Shown here: positions 1 to 13,692 of the stretch, one piece after another | Layout: each line of letters starts with the position of its first letter | Position numbering within the stretch: the stretch's first letter is position 1 | From: Hypholoma sublateritium FD-334 SS-4 | Lineage: Eukaryota > Basidiomycota > Agaricomycetes > Agaricales > Strophariaceae | NCBI GenBank assembly: GCA_000827495.1 | Contig: KN817529.1 | Span: 248,001 to 312,000 of the forward strand | Direction: 5' to 3' | DNA: 64,000 bases | Made by a program: the position numbers and the translations under genes | Notes under the pieces: generated by a model | Told to the model about the DNA's origin: nothing | The model's input: only the letters and a program-made list of their open reading frames with translations | Database searches by the model: none

Positions 1-170
1 CTTTACAGTTTTATAGGTTAGAAAACTCTGAATAAGACGAACTCAAAACATAGCATGTAAGATACAAGGTTTACAATAGTTGTGTATGAGAATGATCTCC
101 TCATGCTCTCCTATGCAAGATGGCAGATCCACAACTCGTGTTCGCTATCGAGATATACAAATGACCATGG

Positions 171-2535
171 TTAAAGGCTGGGCATCTGTATACTGATCAC
201 TTTCCCCTTGTTCCCGTCTTCCGTGCACAGCTGATATTGAAGAAGATACGACGCAAAATGAATGGGTTCCGCGGCTTCGGGAGCGCTACAATCTTCTTCA
301 ACATGTACTCCGTTTGCGAACCAAAATGACTGCAGCTGAGTAATAGCGCACGATAACGGCCCGAGCCCGTCGATGAAAGCGACAGTTGTTTCCAGCGCAG
401 CCAAAGGAAACGACTGCGACTCGTGTGACGAGGCGCTGAGTGCGTCGTTTGGGGGCTCGTTTAAATTGGGCAGAGGCACCAGCACTATGTCCACCAACGT
501 CGTAGCGGGCATCAAGTTGTTGTCTCCATTTGCCTCAAAAGGGAACAGTTCCGAATAGAAGAGGTGATGAACTGACTTTGGGACAGGATTATCTAGACGC
601 GCAGCACTTTGAATGGTGCCTAAGGAAGTCTGAAAATTGTCTGATTCCATAGAGTCTCCTTTCTCGAAGGTTGAAAGAGAGCCCGGCGGTGTTCGGCTTG
701 GTGAAGCCTGCTCTCTATCAATATCGTGTTCTCTGTCAAAAGAAATGGGGCCCTCGTCAGCTACGGGCCGCGCATGATCAATTGTGGGAGCAGTCTGTGC
801 GTCTGCATCGGTCAACAAAGTGTTCCCCCCGAAGGATACTTGTCGAACCCAAAAAACACACATGACAATCAAACGAACGATGCTTCCCAAAGACGCGAAG
901 AGGTGTCGATATATCGAGAGGAAGCTGCGGCCGTCGCGGTCTAGATATACGGGAACTTTATTCGCAGCTTCAAGTGGGGGAGTAGGATGATTGTGCAGAT
1001 TAAGTTCAACAGATGGTCCAGCGCGATATTGACCAGGACCTTCAGCGAGCCCATCTTGTTCCTTGATGTCGTCGCCGATGTCTTCTCCGCTCTTAGTTTC
1101 GCCTGGAAGAGACGCATCGAATCCCTGTGACAAAATGTCCGATTTCCAGACGTCAGATTGCAGGGAAATTCCCTCAGTTTGAGACGGCGGAGGAGATGCT
1201 GGAGGAGTCGGAGGTGCACTGGCATTCCAGGTAGGGCGGGGAGCAAGCACCTTGTGGTCGGTCGTTATTACTGCCCCCCAATCCTGGCGGGATGTACGAG
1301 CGTTTTGCCCTGTTAGCCTGTAGACGGGTGTAATTGTAAAATCCCTGCTAGATATTTTGATCCTGGGGTATGCTGCGCGTAAAGGCTGCGTTTGTTGAAT
1401 GGCGAAAACATGTATAGACTCCCTGTTCGCAGGAATGATAGCAAATTCCTCGGCCTCGAATTTTGTCAGGGCCTTGTCCAATAGCGAGCGGTCGAGTTCA
1501 ATGAGCCTGGTCATGTGGTGTGAGGGCCAAAATGATAAAAATGCGCAACGTATAGGTAGATTTAAGGGTCTAGGGGCAAGGACGACAGCCTGCTCCTTGA
1601 TATCGCTTGCTAAGATATTCCACCCATCCAAATTACAATGTGACATAATCTGTTCAACAAATGCGGCGGGGTCTTGAAGCTCGTCTTTGGTTCGTAAGAT
1701 AAGTCTTCCCGAGCCAGAGATAGTCACAAGATTGTTGGGGGATACGGACAACGTCATGTTGGGCGACGCAGCGAAAATGTAGGTTGGACAGAGGGCCTGA
1801 GTTTTTTCAGCTTCCTTCGGGACGAAAATCAACGCAGACGCGTTTGTCAGATTGCTGATGAACCTTTACATCGATCATGGTAAGTGTGCGTAACAAGTCA
1901 ATATGCTCCAGCACAAACCCATTTTTTCCCAATGCCCAGGTGCGAAAACTTTGAGATGGATTCTTGATTGTTGCAACTTCTAGATCTTCGACGTCATTGG
2001 TTTCCTGCACATATGCTTGTTGCGAAGAATCCAACTGCCATTCCGCAGATAATGTAAGGTCATTCAATAACCTTTCAGCAGAGGCCTTCAAGATAAGGGC
2101 CCCGTTCGTCTGAGTTGTACCAAGCCACCTAATTTTTCCTGAAGGATACACAATGCGATAGGTAAATGCAAATCGGAGCGTCTCGGCGCTCCCCAGCGGC
2201 GGCAACGCAATAGGCAGGTAAAGGGTGCGAGTCTGCGGGTGATCTACATCCGAAGAAAACTGCAAAGATAGCGTATATGCACCCGAATGAACTTCATCTG
2301 GCCTTGCTGAAGTAACAAACTTTCGTCCATTCCAAGACCTGTTGGAACTGTTCGAAGCGTTGCTGGGAATGTTAGACCAGGCTTCGATGCAACCGCCGGC
2401 CGCATCAAGCTGCTCGTAGTCGAGTGCGCTTAATCGAGCCGTGAAGAGTACTGGTGTGGTTTGTCGCTGTGGGAGTAATACTGGGGATACGACGGTGATG
2501 GTTTCGCGAAGTGGAGGGTCAAACGTTATGTCCAT
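171..2535 (-). CDS. Hypothetical protein with one central membrane segment
   Basis: I do not recognise the family. Two exons are visible on the minus strand: 2535-1870 and 1796-171. They are joined by a 73-nt intron with a GTAAAG donor and a CTCAG acceptor, which moves the reading from one open frame to the next and gives about 763 residues. The first ATG at 2535 opens the frame. The N-terminal 200 residues look beta-rich (alternating hydrophobic stretches around YLPIALPPLG and FAFTYRIVYPSGKIRWLG), resembling a small beta-sandwich or carbohydrate-binding fold, but this is only an impression. A Pro/Ser-rich linker follows, then a hydrophobic helix near residues 515-540 (SLGSIVRLIVMCVFWV) compatible with one transmembrane segment, then an acidic, Ser-rich tail. 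No catalytic motif was seen. The length of open frame and the clean intron make it a real gene; its function is unknown. Confidence 0.7.
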
Positions 2536-2780
2536 GGTGGTCGGTACAGGTATCGAGGGTGGAGTACTCAGTTAGAAGTAGTCCTGACTGATAGGCGCTC
2601 ATAAAGCAGAGCAGGAAACGAGAAAGACTTGCACGCGGCTATGGGCTACCTTCCGACTGTACGAGAGAGGCGTGCTTGCAGGGTGGGATAAGGCCTGACG
2701 TCACACGAGCAGGCCAGACTCGGCCAGAAGTGCACGTTCCACGATCACGATCAGTCCACATGCGCTGTATCGTAGCTCTT

Positions 2781-4466
2781 TCATCTCCCGCCACGCTGTC
2801 GCCGTCGATGAGGTCGCTGTATTGGTTGGGCGACAATCTCCTCGATATCGCTATCTTCGTATGTCGGGTCTTCCTGTGCTTCATCGTGCACATACAGCCA
2901 GTTCTCTGGTGCATCCACGACCTCCACAACCCCCAAAGAGAAAAGGGGTTTGTTTACCTGCTGCATTTTCTTCATCCTCTCTCGCTGCTTCTCGCCATCT
3001 CGCCACGCTCTAGAATGGTATTTAGATGCTGTAAAAATAACAATAGTCTAAACTCACTGCTTGCGAGCCATCCAGTCTCTGTGTCTGCTCCCACCCGGCT
3101 CCCATCCCTGCCTCCCGCTGAGGCCAAGGGCCTTGACATGTTTTTCGACCGTGTTGTTCATCGAAATGTTAGGTATCATGGGCAATGTAGGATTTAACAG
3201 GCCACGACAACACGGGCAGCACCGCTGCATTAGGAATATGCTCAATATAGACGCATGTGAAAATTTCGATAGAAGGTGTACGCACGCTGGCAGCTTTATT
3301 CAAGTACCACTGCCAACCACAGTCGCCGCAGACGCTGTGGCCGCATGGATTTCCAACATGAGCTGCGACACTGAGAATGCATGAGGTCCCCCGCCTTGAG
3401 TATTTAAATTTAGAACATACAGTAAATCGGTGCATCTGTCAGGCATGTATTCAGTTAGGAATTTTGTCTGGAGAAGGATTAACCGAGCTCACATCGGGCA
3501 TATAAGCTCATCCTCGTAGTTGTCTAATATGTGGTGTACTGTGTCATCGGCCTTCATTTTACCCTTGCGTCGTGGTGATGTGGGTTGCGGTGAATCTGAC
3601 CGTGGCCTCTTGCTGGGAACGCTGGAATTATGTTCGGCACCGTGTTTCCTATTTTCCTTCATTTTTTGATCGGAAGGTGCTGAAAGCAAGAAATTAATTT
3701 CTAATGCCTTACAAGAGCTAATTGAACATGCCTATTGAGATAGCGACATCTTAAAAGTCATAGATATTAGAATTCGAGCATTCCGTCAGGAAGATTAAGA
3801 TAGATATGCGTACTTGAAGGGCGGCGCGAATTTTGTAGTCCAGATGGTCGATGAGATTGGGGTTGTGGCGCAGCGACTATAGATACAAAATTCAAAGTCT
3901 TAGAACCTTTCGAACGGTGGAGGAAAGAAGCCCACTTTCAGTTCCCCTATCAGAACCTACGAAAAGCACATCAGACAAACGATCCCTCAGGACGATGCCT
4001 ATTGATAGAACCAACTAACTTGAGGAAGCAGCGTTGCTCGTAATACTCACTTGTGCCGGGCGGGCTAGAAACGGCAGAAGGTATTTGAAACAATTCATTT
4101 CATGTGTGCAGATGGAAAGAACTCGCCTCCATGTGTCGTGGAGAGCGCCACTGACTGGCCGTGTGTCAGGGTTTCCTCGAGGCGGTCGAGTTCAGCGAAA
4201 AAGCCAGAGTCCATGCCACCATCATCGTCGGAAAAGTATGATGACGAGTCATTTGATACAGGGGCTGGGTTTGAAGAGACGCTTAAAGTTTGCGCGGGGA
4301 CGCTCTGCCCTGTATTTGTCGGGGGCGTGTTAGCGGCATGCGCGGCAGTGGATGGCTCCCCGAGGATCTGCGCCCAGTCCACATCCTGCACGTCGGCGAA
4401 GTCGTCTGGAATGTTGTCGAACTCGTCGTCAGACATAGAGGAAGCAGTTTGAGGTTGAGAGCTCAT
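2781..4466 (-). CDS. RING-finger protein, putative E3 ubiquitin ligase
   Basis: Multi-exon minus-strand gene. The probable start is the ATG at 4466 (MSSQPQTASSMSDDEF), followed by an acidic Ser-rich N-terminus. A short exon lies near 3879-3816 (ends LDYKIRAALQ, donor GTACGC). An exon at about 3679-3493 carries a basic KRPRSDSPQPTSPRRKGKMK stretch, a possible nuclear localisation signal, and ends in ELICP. The RING core is split: NPCGHSVCGDCGWQWYLNK in one exon, ending at 3286, and RCCPCCRGLLNP in the next, starting at 3224, with a 61-nt GTGCGT..GCAG intron between. The last exon encodes a basic coiled region and an acidic C-terminus ending at 2781. The CGHxxCxxC and CPxC pairs are the zinc-binding ligands of a RING domain, so ubiquitin-ligase activity is inferred. 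The first half of the RING is incomplete in my model (see findings). The boundary of exon 1 and a possible micro-exon near 4050 are unresolved. Confidence 0.7.
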
Positions 4467-6469
4467 TGGAAATGTTGAGCAGAACTTATAAACATTCGAG
4501 ACAATTGGTAGGATCGAGTTGTGATCGAGGGAGAGGCCAAGTCCGAACACACACCAAACATGGCAATACATGTGGGATTCGCGTCTGTCACATGACGTTT
4601 ATACCACCGCCTAACTGCAGATACCTGTTTTAGTAATGGGTGCACCAAAACGAGAAGCGCCCTGCGTCCACAATGCCTTCCACGGGCATGTCTTCTGCTG
4701 CCAATGCTTTTAAGCTGGCTAGTGTAGCTCTTTCACAAATACACATCCTCGCTTCATGGTCGCTATGCAGATATACATTGACTCGTCGCACTAAATGTCC
4801 GATCCTCCGCATGCATACCACAAGTCGGCCCCGTCAAAGCTCCAATAGGACTGAAATAGATATAAAATAGTAATACAGGTGAAGTGTAGCCTGTCATACG
4901 GAGATATTTGCCTTCATTTATTGTCCGTATGGGCCAAACAAGCCACTAATATCACTTATCAATGTAATAGGATTGGGTTCAGCTATAATTAGCCAACACC
5001 CAGTACCGTCTCAAACACGTCCTTTCGATAAGCAGTTGATAAATAATGTAAGTTCGTGGTCTGTAGCAGAGAATCATGGTCTACAAGTTGAGGCTGAACT
5101 ATTGTTCCGGACTTCGCAATTGACATGCTCGGAATCAGGGAATCTGCATGCACACAAAGAAAGGTAGAGACTAGCACATCAGCAGCACATCTTTCCCTGG
5201 AACACATAAAATCAACCATCCCGAACTCAGTATCATCTCCCGTAAACAAAGGAAATCGAAATAATCTCCAGATGAACTTCCAATGCATTGCATTCGGAAA
5301 TTCCGTGCCACACCATCCCCAGCATTAAATTTGGTCCGAGTAGTCAGGAGATTCGGCATGCATGCTAATAAGCAGTACGTTCGAATCGCCTTCTCAACAG
5401 GAATACGTACGGGCATAAAATTTTAGTTACGCAGAGTTCCTTTTCATTTGACTAAGTAAGCGCGTGCCTAAAGATAAAATCAGTTTCGTTATGCTCATTA
5501 CAATGCGACTGTTCTATAAATGAACTTTCGTACTTCGCTATTCCTGGATGATGATCGCCTATCGACTGATATCCATTTATCAAGCAGACCGCTTGCCAAA
5601 AATCAAGAAACGCTTGTGTCTTTTTAATCACAGGCAGATCACAGGTGAACTTGTCTTCAACTGAATACAAATGAAACCTGTGGGCGTGCCAAGCACGATG
5701 AATCTATTTATACTCTCGTAAAAAAAAGCTTTTGAGCCAAAGCTGACGTGGAGCTGCGATGTGCGTGGAGCCCCTCTAGGCTTCCGTGGGCACGCGTGGG
5801 TGTCATGGCCTATTACGCCCCAAGTGCGCAGAAAATAATCCTTTCACTGGGCATATCTATTTATATCGCACCGTCACGCTCGTGTCACCCCCCCGGCTTG
5901 CGGGCGTGCTCTTGGGACCCGTACTGGCAAGCATATCTCCCGCTGCGAGCCAAGCCTGCATCCTGGGAGCGGCGTTTTCTTTGGGCGCACCCCGGCGGAA
6001 CCGGACGCCCTGGCGCAAGCAACGCGTGCCCACCCACCCCGTCCTCTGCATCTTTCATAAGTAGCGCCGGGCGCTCGCGCGCAGAAGCCACCGTGCGCAA
6101 CGCGGTGGCATGTCGCGCACGCAGAGCGCCGCGCATCTTCGCTGAACAGCGCGCGATGGCTACCCCTCGGGGCGCTCTTGGCTTGGAAATTCATATCGTT
6201 TTCCAGGCTGGGTAAAGATAACTCGACGGCTGCGGCCATGAGACTGTTCCCGGAGGCGCTTGGCGCAGCCTATTCTCGCCCCATAATGAATACCCCACGG
6301 CGCAGCTGTGCGCGCCAACCCGCTGACCATCGCGCTGCGCCACAGGTTTGATCAGCAAATCGCAGCCATGTCAGCGGTGGGCTGCGGTGCATTCAGGGTG
6401 GATAAGGGTGTGCAGCAAGTACATAGGCGTATAAACCAGATAACAAGCATCAAAACGCCCAGGAAAGCG
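4467..6469. other. Gene-poor interval with GC-rich island
   Basis: No convincing gene. Open frames here are short and occur on both strands. The part from about 4.5 to 5.7 kb is AT-rich; a minus-strand frame at 4630-4821 has protein-like composition but no recognisable domain. From about 5.75 to 6.45 kb the sequence turns sharply GC-rich with many CpG and GCGC steps, then returns to AT-rich. The island could be a promoter region, but no adjacent gene is clear. Confidence 0.5.
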
Positions 6470-6961
6470 CTAAAAATAGCCCAGCGTAGAACATGTGAGC
6501 CAACGCTCTTGATGCGGCTGGTTGTCGAATATTGGTCGGTGCCAAGGCCAGAAGGTTGTAGACGTGTTTACGTGCAGGCCCGGCTTTTTGGACGCGGGAA
6601 TGGTAAAACACGAAAAGCTTTCCAGAGTGCGAACAGGTGTCATCGGATATTGCGCCCAATCAAGCCGGAATGCGACAATTAGTGTAATAATCGGAAAGCA
6701 AAAATAGAGGTGTTGAAACACTGGGGTGCATTGCAAAACTATGACCGAGAATATGCCTGGTTCGGCAAATATATCGAGGTATTTGGGACAGATGGTGTGA
6801 TTATCAAGCACACCTGAAAATATATTCGACATGTAAGATCCGGCAGAGCCTTGGATTTCGCCCAATATTAGACCAGTATATGCTACCCAAAATACAAGAG
6901 GGCTCATCGCAGTGCTAAAAATGACAAGAAACGAGAACAGGTATAGGTAGATGTTGTACAA
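6470..6961 (-). CDS. Possible exon of a hydrophobic hypothetical protein
   Basis: A minus-strand frame of about 160 codons is open here and is strongly hydrophobic, with two or three potential membrane helices (for example SPLVFWVAYTGLILGE and IFSVIVLQCTPVFQHLYF). The frame begins with a TTG, so the first true ATG would be at the MSPLVFW position, near 6907. No splice-linked partner exon could be followed with confidence on either side, and no family is recognised. It may be one exon of a membrane-protein gene, a decayed gene or a chance open frame. Confidence 0.25.
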   Translation of the reverse strand: MYNIYLYLFSFLVIFSTAMSPLVFWVAYTGLILGEIQGSAGSYMSNIFSGVLDNHTICPKYLDIFAEPGIFSVIVLQCTPVFQHLYFCFPIITLIVAFRLDWAQYPMTPVRTLESFSCFTIPASKKPGLHVNTSTTFWPWHRPIFDNQPHQERWLTCSTLGYF

Positions 6962-7082
6962 CTAGCTATCACATCAAATACTGATACATAATTGATGGCA
7001 CGAATAATGTACGAGCGAGTTAAAATGAAAAAGGAAGATGCAATGCGAACAAATAAGTCATAGAACAGCAGCAAGAAAGACA

Positions 7083-7916
7083 TCAGTCGCGTTCCTGTGA
7101 CAGCATGTCACTATTCATTTCTCGACTTGGGCCGGAGGAAAGGAGAGAGCCAATAGTCATTGAGGCCCTCGAGCGGGGGGAATATTCCGCGGATTCACTT
7201 CGGTCTGACGACGAATACGGGGACGGAGGAAACTGCTCTGACGGGTGGGGAGATTCATACATAGCCGCATGAGATAAATGTGGCGAGCGAGATGAACGAT
7301 GGCGTTTACGAGGGTGTTCCGAGTGGTGAGGCATGGGCATGTCACGGGCATCCCGTGGAGGTGGCAGATGCGAGTGCAAGCGCATGCGATTCGGCGAGCG
7401 GCTTCGCGAGGATGCACGGTGGTGGTGGTGGAGCCGACGCGACGGTGGCTGCTCGCGGGACGGCTGCGCGAAATTCGGGGGCGGATGGTGATAGGCGCCG
7501 TTAGTTAGCGACCTCGGATAAACATGATTTTCGGAGGGGGTGGGCGGGGGCGACATTTGGTAGATGTCGAGCAATGTGCGCTGGAGGGACGCAAGGGAGG
7601 CCAGTCGCTATCAGGGGATCATGATTCAGCGAGTGCGATGGGAAGGGGGAATGATGCCACCAACCTGGTCTTCCGCGGTCTTTGCGTTGAGCATGGCGAG
7701 GAGCATGTCGCGGTCGCCATCGCCTTTTGTGCGATATGCAGTGAGGATGTCTCTGAGGCTGGGGGGTGGTGGCTAGACGGGGCAAACAGGTGAGCGACTG
7801 TGCGGGACGGGGCTCGGCGAGCGGGGTACCTGGTCGAGGGCAGCGTGGGCGGCTGAGATGAGATGCTTCATGTTGTCACGGGAGGAGTCTTTTTGAGCGC
7901 AGATGTGGGAGTTCAT
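7083..7916 (-). CDS. Conserved-looking hypothetical protein with His/Ser/Arg/Pro-rich tail
   Basis: Three exons assemble in frame: 7916-7830 (MNSHICAQKDSSRDNMKHLI), 7772-7665 (PPPPSLRDILTAYRTKGDGD) and 7607-7083, giving about 239 residues. Introns are 57 nt (GTACCC..CTAG) and 57 nt (GTTGGT..ATAG), both phase 0. The N-terminal third is helical and looks like the folded part; the remaining 150 residues are low complexity with HHHHR, SRSRSP and PRKRHRSSRSP stretches, resembling SR/RS-type tails of nuclear proteins. An in-frame stop just upstream supports the ATG at 7916. A nuclear RNA- or chromatin-linked role is an inference from composition only. It is transcribed divergently from the exonuclease gene at 8366. 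Confidence 0.65.
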
Positions 7917-8365
7917 GAGAGGGCCAAGAACTTGGGGGTTGCCCAGAGGCTGCTCTTAAGACGTGCAGCGGTGGCCTATTTTTATGCCCTACCAAGCTTT
8001 TTTGCCAAGACCGCCTAGGTGCTGAGCTATTTTCGAATCGGGAAAATGGTCGGAGCCAAGAATAGAACTCGGCGTGACCCCAAGGCGTGTCCGCCGCTGG
8101 ACATGCCCTCGCCGCCGCCAGCCTCGCGCCCCTCCTTGGCTCTCCTCTTGGAACACCTGTGACCCCCTGTGGTATCCTGTGACGGGCTGTGACACCGCAC
8201 TCCCCAGCCTCTGCATGCTGCGCTAAAATTGTGTGGCACCTCCTTATTTTAGCCTCGCGAGCCCCCGTCCACCCCCAGCCTCTCATTTTGCCTTTCATCC
8301 GCTATTCACACAGCCTAATTTTTGGCACGCCACTTTTTCCTCTTTCCTTGTTGCTACGCCAAGTC
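7917..8365. promoter_or_regulatory. Divergent intergenic promoter region
   Basis: A 449-bp gap separates two start codons on opposite strands (7916 minus, 8366 plus), so it must hold both promoters. Pyrimidine-rich tracts lie just upstream of the plus-strand ATG, as is common before fungal start codons. No specific binding site was identified. Confidence 0.5.
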
Positions 8366-10198
8366 ATGTCTTCCGATACTTCCTCGAGTGTGAACCCCGC
8401 CACGCCTAGGTACATTCCGGTCATCGACAAGGCTCCTCCCCGCCCTGCACCCACATTGGAGTATTCTTGGAGAGAATACAATGCAGACGCCCAGGTGCTC
8501 TACATCCGGGATCATATAGAGGCAAACAAGCAACTCTCTCGGCTGCCGGAGTCTGCAACTGTTTTCGGCTTTGACCTCGAATGGAAACCCACCTACAGAA
8601 GAGGTGACGGAGAGAATCCTGTGGCTCTTGTTCAGCTTGCCAACGATAAGACTATTTTTCTGCTCCAGATCACCCGCATGAAAGGTACATAGTCCTCAAT
8701 CTCATCGAAACCCGATCGATGTGCGCGATGTGTAGTAATCCTTGGTTTTAGAGTTTCCCGAAAAATTGGCCCAACTCCTTGCAAACCCACTTGTTGTTAA
8801 AACTGGTGTTGCCATACAAAGTTAGATTGTCATCCGACCGTCCCAGTCTTCTCTCACTCAGGATGTATCTTTATCCCCAGGTGACGCAAAGAAGATCTTT
8901 GCTGATTGGAAAATCCCTATGGCCAACTGCGTCGATTTAACCCTGCTCGTTCGTACCGTCGACAATGCCCGCTGGGCGGGCAAATACAACTCGTCGCTCG
9001 GCCTCGCCCGCCTTATCGAGGCCTACGAGTATCGCCTGCTCACGAAGGGCGCCACCCGCAGCAACTGGGAGGCAAATTTAAGCGCGGTGCAAATTGAATG
9101 TCAGCCCATTCGCCCACTTTTATTTTTGTCTTCTATTTTTTCCCGTGGCATTTTACCTCATTCTGACCTCATCCCCGTACAGACGCGTGCAACGATGCCC
9201 ATGCTGGGTTTGTCCTCTATCAGAAACTGGCAGCGCTGCAGGCGGCGATGCCCGTGCAGCCCAAGGCCGGCTGGTTCACTTTCAACTATGCTTCTGGGCA
9301 CATGAAGGACGAGGAGGGCTTCCCCTGGCAGCCACAGAACCCCAACTACGACCCGGGCCCCCCGCCCCCGCCGCGCGAGCCCCGCGAGGGCGACGAAGAG
9401 CGCGCCTGGAAAAAGTCGCGCAACAGGGACAATCGCCGGGGGCGGGCAGGGCGCGGCGTCAACATCCTCGAGGGTGCGCGTGAGCCTACCGCGATCCCTC
9501 CCGGGACATATCCTCGCGAGTTCCAGCAATTCCGGCAACGCCAGCAGCACCCCGCGCCCGCGATGGGCCTTGCGATCTCTTCCGCGATTCCTCCCGGGAT
9601 ATACCATGCGCCTGGTGAGCACCCGCAGCAGACGTTCGCAGTCTTCGGTGGCACGGTCGATATGCCCGTGGGCGGTGCGCCACAGAGCGAGTGGCACGAC
9701 GGCTGGACGACCGAGTATAACCGACCCGGAGACCACGCGCCTCGCGACCTCCCGCGCGACCAGTCGCACGGCGACCACCCCCGCGAGTATGTGCACGACG
9801 CCGCCGGCTGGCCGACGTTCATACCCCGCTCACCCGATAACGATAAGCAGAACATGCCTTCAACTGACCGCACCTCCCAAGTCCAGGAACACTCGTACTA
9901 TGACAAGCCCTACAACCGGCCCAGGGCGCCGGGATACAACAATAACCAGAGCAGGCCCGTATACAACGATCGCTCTAGTGGTGTGGCGAACAGCAATAAC
10001 CGGCCTAACGGGGCTGCGCACGGCGAGAATACGCACGCTGCCTGGCCTAACCAGCAGCCCCGCGGAGGCGCGCCCTCTCATGCGGTTTCTGGCTGGGGGC
10101 GCGCGCCTCCGCAGGGCTTCCGATGGCGCGCGCAATCCAGCGGTCGTGGGCGTCCGTCCGGGCGTGGCGCGCCTCGCAACACTGCGCCCGCTAAGTAA
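8366..10198 (+). CDS. DEDDy-type 3'-5' exonuclease (WRN/RNase D-like) with long disordered tail
   Basis: Four exons (8366-8684, 8752-8820, 8881-9099, 9183-10198) sum to 540 codons. The exonuclease core has the DEDDy motifs: ExoI FGFDLEWKP (acidic pair D and E), ExoII around the aspartate of CVDLTLLVRT, and ExoIII EYACNDAHAG (Tyr and Asp). It would remove nucleotides from DNA or RNA 3' ends using two metal ions. The ExoIII motif is assembled across the third intron, which supports the GTCAGC donor at 9100. After about residue 230 the protein is a GC-rich, Pro/Arg/Gly/Asn-rich tail of about 310 residues with AIPPGTYP and AIPPGIYH repeats and a C-terminal RG-rich stretch, likely disordered and nucleic-acid binding. 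The start at 8366 (MSSDTSSSVNP) is preferred over an upstream in-frame ATG at 8189 because it follows a typical pyrimidine-rich leader. Confidence 0.85.
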
Positions 10199-11726
10199 CT
10201 TGCCGCCGGCGCCTAGATAGTAGAGCCTTCCCGTCTGACCTGCAGCGCTTCAGTGCACAAACTAGCATGAACTGCCATCTCCTATGTACTATGGACTACC
10301 CCACTCTCTCTACCAGCTGACCCACGCTACCCCCACTCATATGTGCGGTTCACAGCCCATTCTGGGCCGCGCAGCACCTTCTTGACCAGCCTATATCGCT
10401 TCTGGCACACCACAGCAACCCAACTGCATATGTATTCTAGTCTATTTATAGTACTCGGCGTGCGGGAGCTAATTTAACCCGTCTCGCTCCAAAAAAAGGC
10501 AATGAGGGAAATGCACAGCAGCACATCCACGCTTCGCCGGCTATAGGTGGGGTGTGATGGCTGGGATAAAATAGTCCGGCTTCGCCGCAACTATAGCGTG
10601 GACTTGACGCTTGGCAGTGCGAGTGCTGCTCGCCAGAATAGCGCGGTTCCCAGCCAGACATAGCACATCTGTCGCTGCACCGCTAATTTTGGCGGCGCTG
10701 TGATTGATATGTCTGCGATTTCCCTCATGCGCGAGACGCATAGATTGCCTGCGCAATTTCCCTGCTGTGGGAACACGTCTCGGTGGATATTGGGTGGCTA
10801 TGACTGATTTCTCTATCTATGGACTGTATATATTTATCTGCGACTGAATGGGGGCTATTTTTGCTGCCATCTAATTGCCAGAATAGCCTTTCCTTCGTGT
10901 CACTTGATAGCAATGAAGTTACATTTTGTCTATCGCCTTTCGATGGAAGGCCGGCATAACCTCGTAGCTAGAGTACTCTGACAACGTGCTTGCACATATT
11001 GGGCGAGCTGCACCTTTCAGATGATGCACTGAGCTTCGGGCGGATTACGCGGACCAGATAAAGAATTGCAGGTACCATCCATCCACTGTAATAGTGGCAG
11101 TACAGTCTGATAGCAAGTTCGAGAGTCTGATAGCAAGCTCGAGAAATACAACACATACCTGGGACGCTTCATTTGACGAACAATAGATGCTCTGTGAATG
11201 ATGCACACTTGGGAAAACAGCAGTCGCAGCACAGTAATTATAGCAGTCGGCACGTACGACGAGGAGCTAAATACAAGCCAGTACATATGTATTTTAGTCC
11301 TATTATACAGTTATGATTAACAATCCCAGTAGTTGCTATTCCAGAAGTCAGAACATAGCGACATCTGTGCCCCGCGGAATTTTTGTGAGCAATTTAGCCC
11401 AAAGCGCCTGCGATCTTTTGATATATGTACACATAAAATTACAAGTGAAGATGGCTGCAAAAATAACGGTAGGCAGCGTAGCTGGTGTCGGGGGACCTCG
11501 TCCACACACCTACACACCTCTGGGCATGCAGCACCACCGCAAGTCGCACTACAAATACACAGCACAAAACAAAGTGAGATAGTACACCCCATACGTATAC
11601 GTACTCCGGATGGCCTAGGCTTGCTGAGGCGTCCGGTGTTGGGCAAGCATAAATAATACAGATTTCGTGTTCGCATTTCGTATCATGCGCGGGCTCGCCG
11701 GCGCGTGTTTGTCGTTAGTCTAGCAG
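10199..11726. other. Intergenic interval between convergent genes
   Basis: Only short frames on both strands; no domain or splice chain seen. It holds the 3' ends of the exonuclease gene (+) and of the first chitinase (-), and a two-copy 20-bp tandem repeat at 11105-11144. Confidence 0.5.
11105..11144. repeat. 20-bp tandem duplication
   Basis: Two adjacent copies of GTCTGATAGCAAGTTCGAGA differ at one position (T/C). No wider array is present. Confidence 0.8.

Positions 11727-13692
<1,966 letters not shown>

Noticed and set aside
9158..9873. Minus-strand frames of about 175-212 codons opposite the exonuclease tail
   Set aside because: Antisense of low-complexity GC-rich coding sequence, without domain or splice support.
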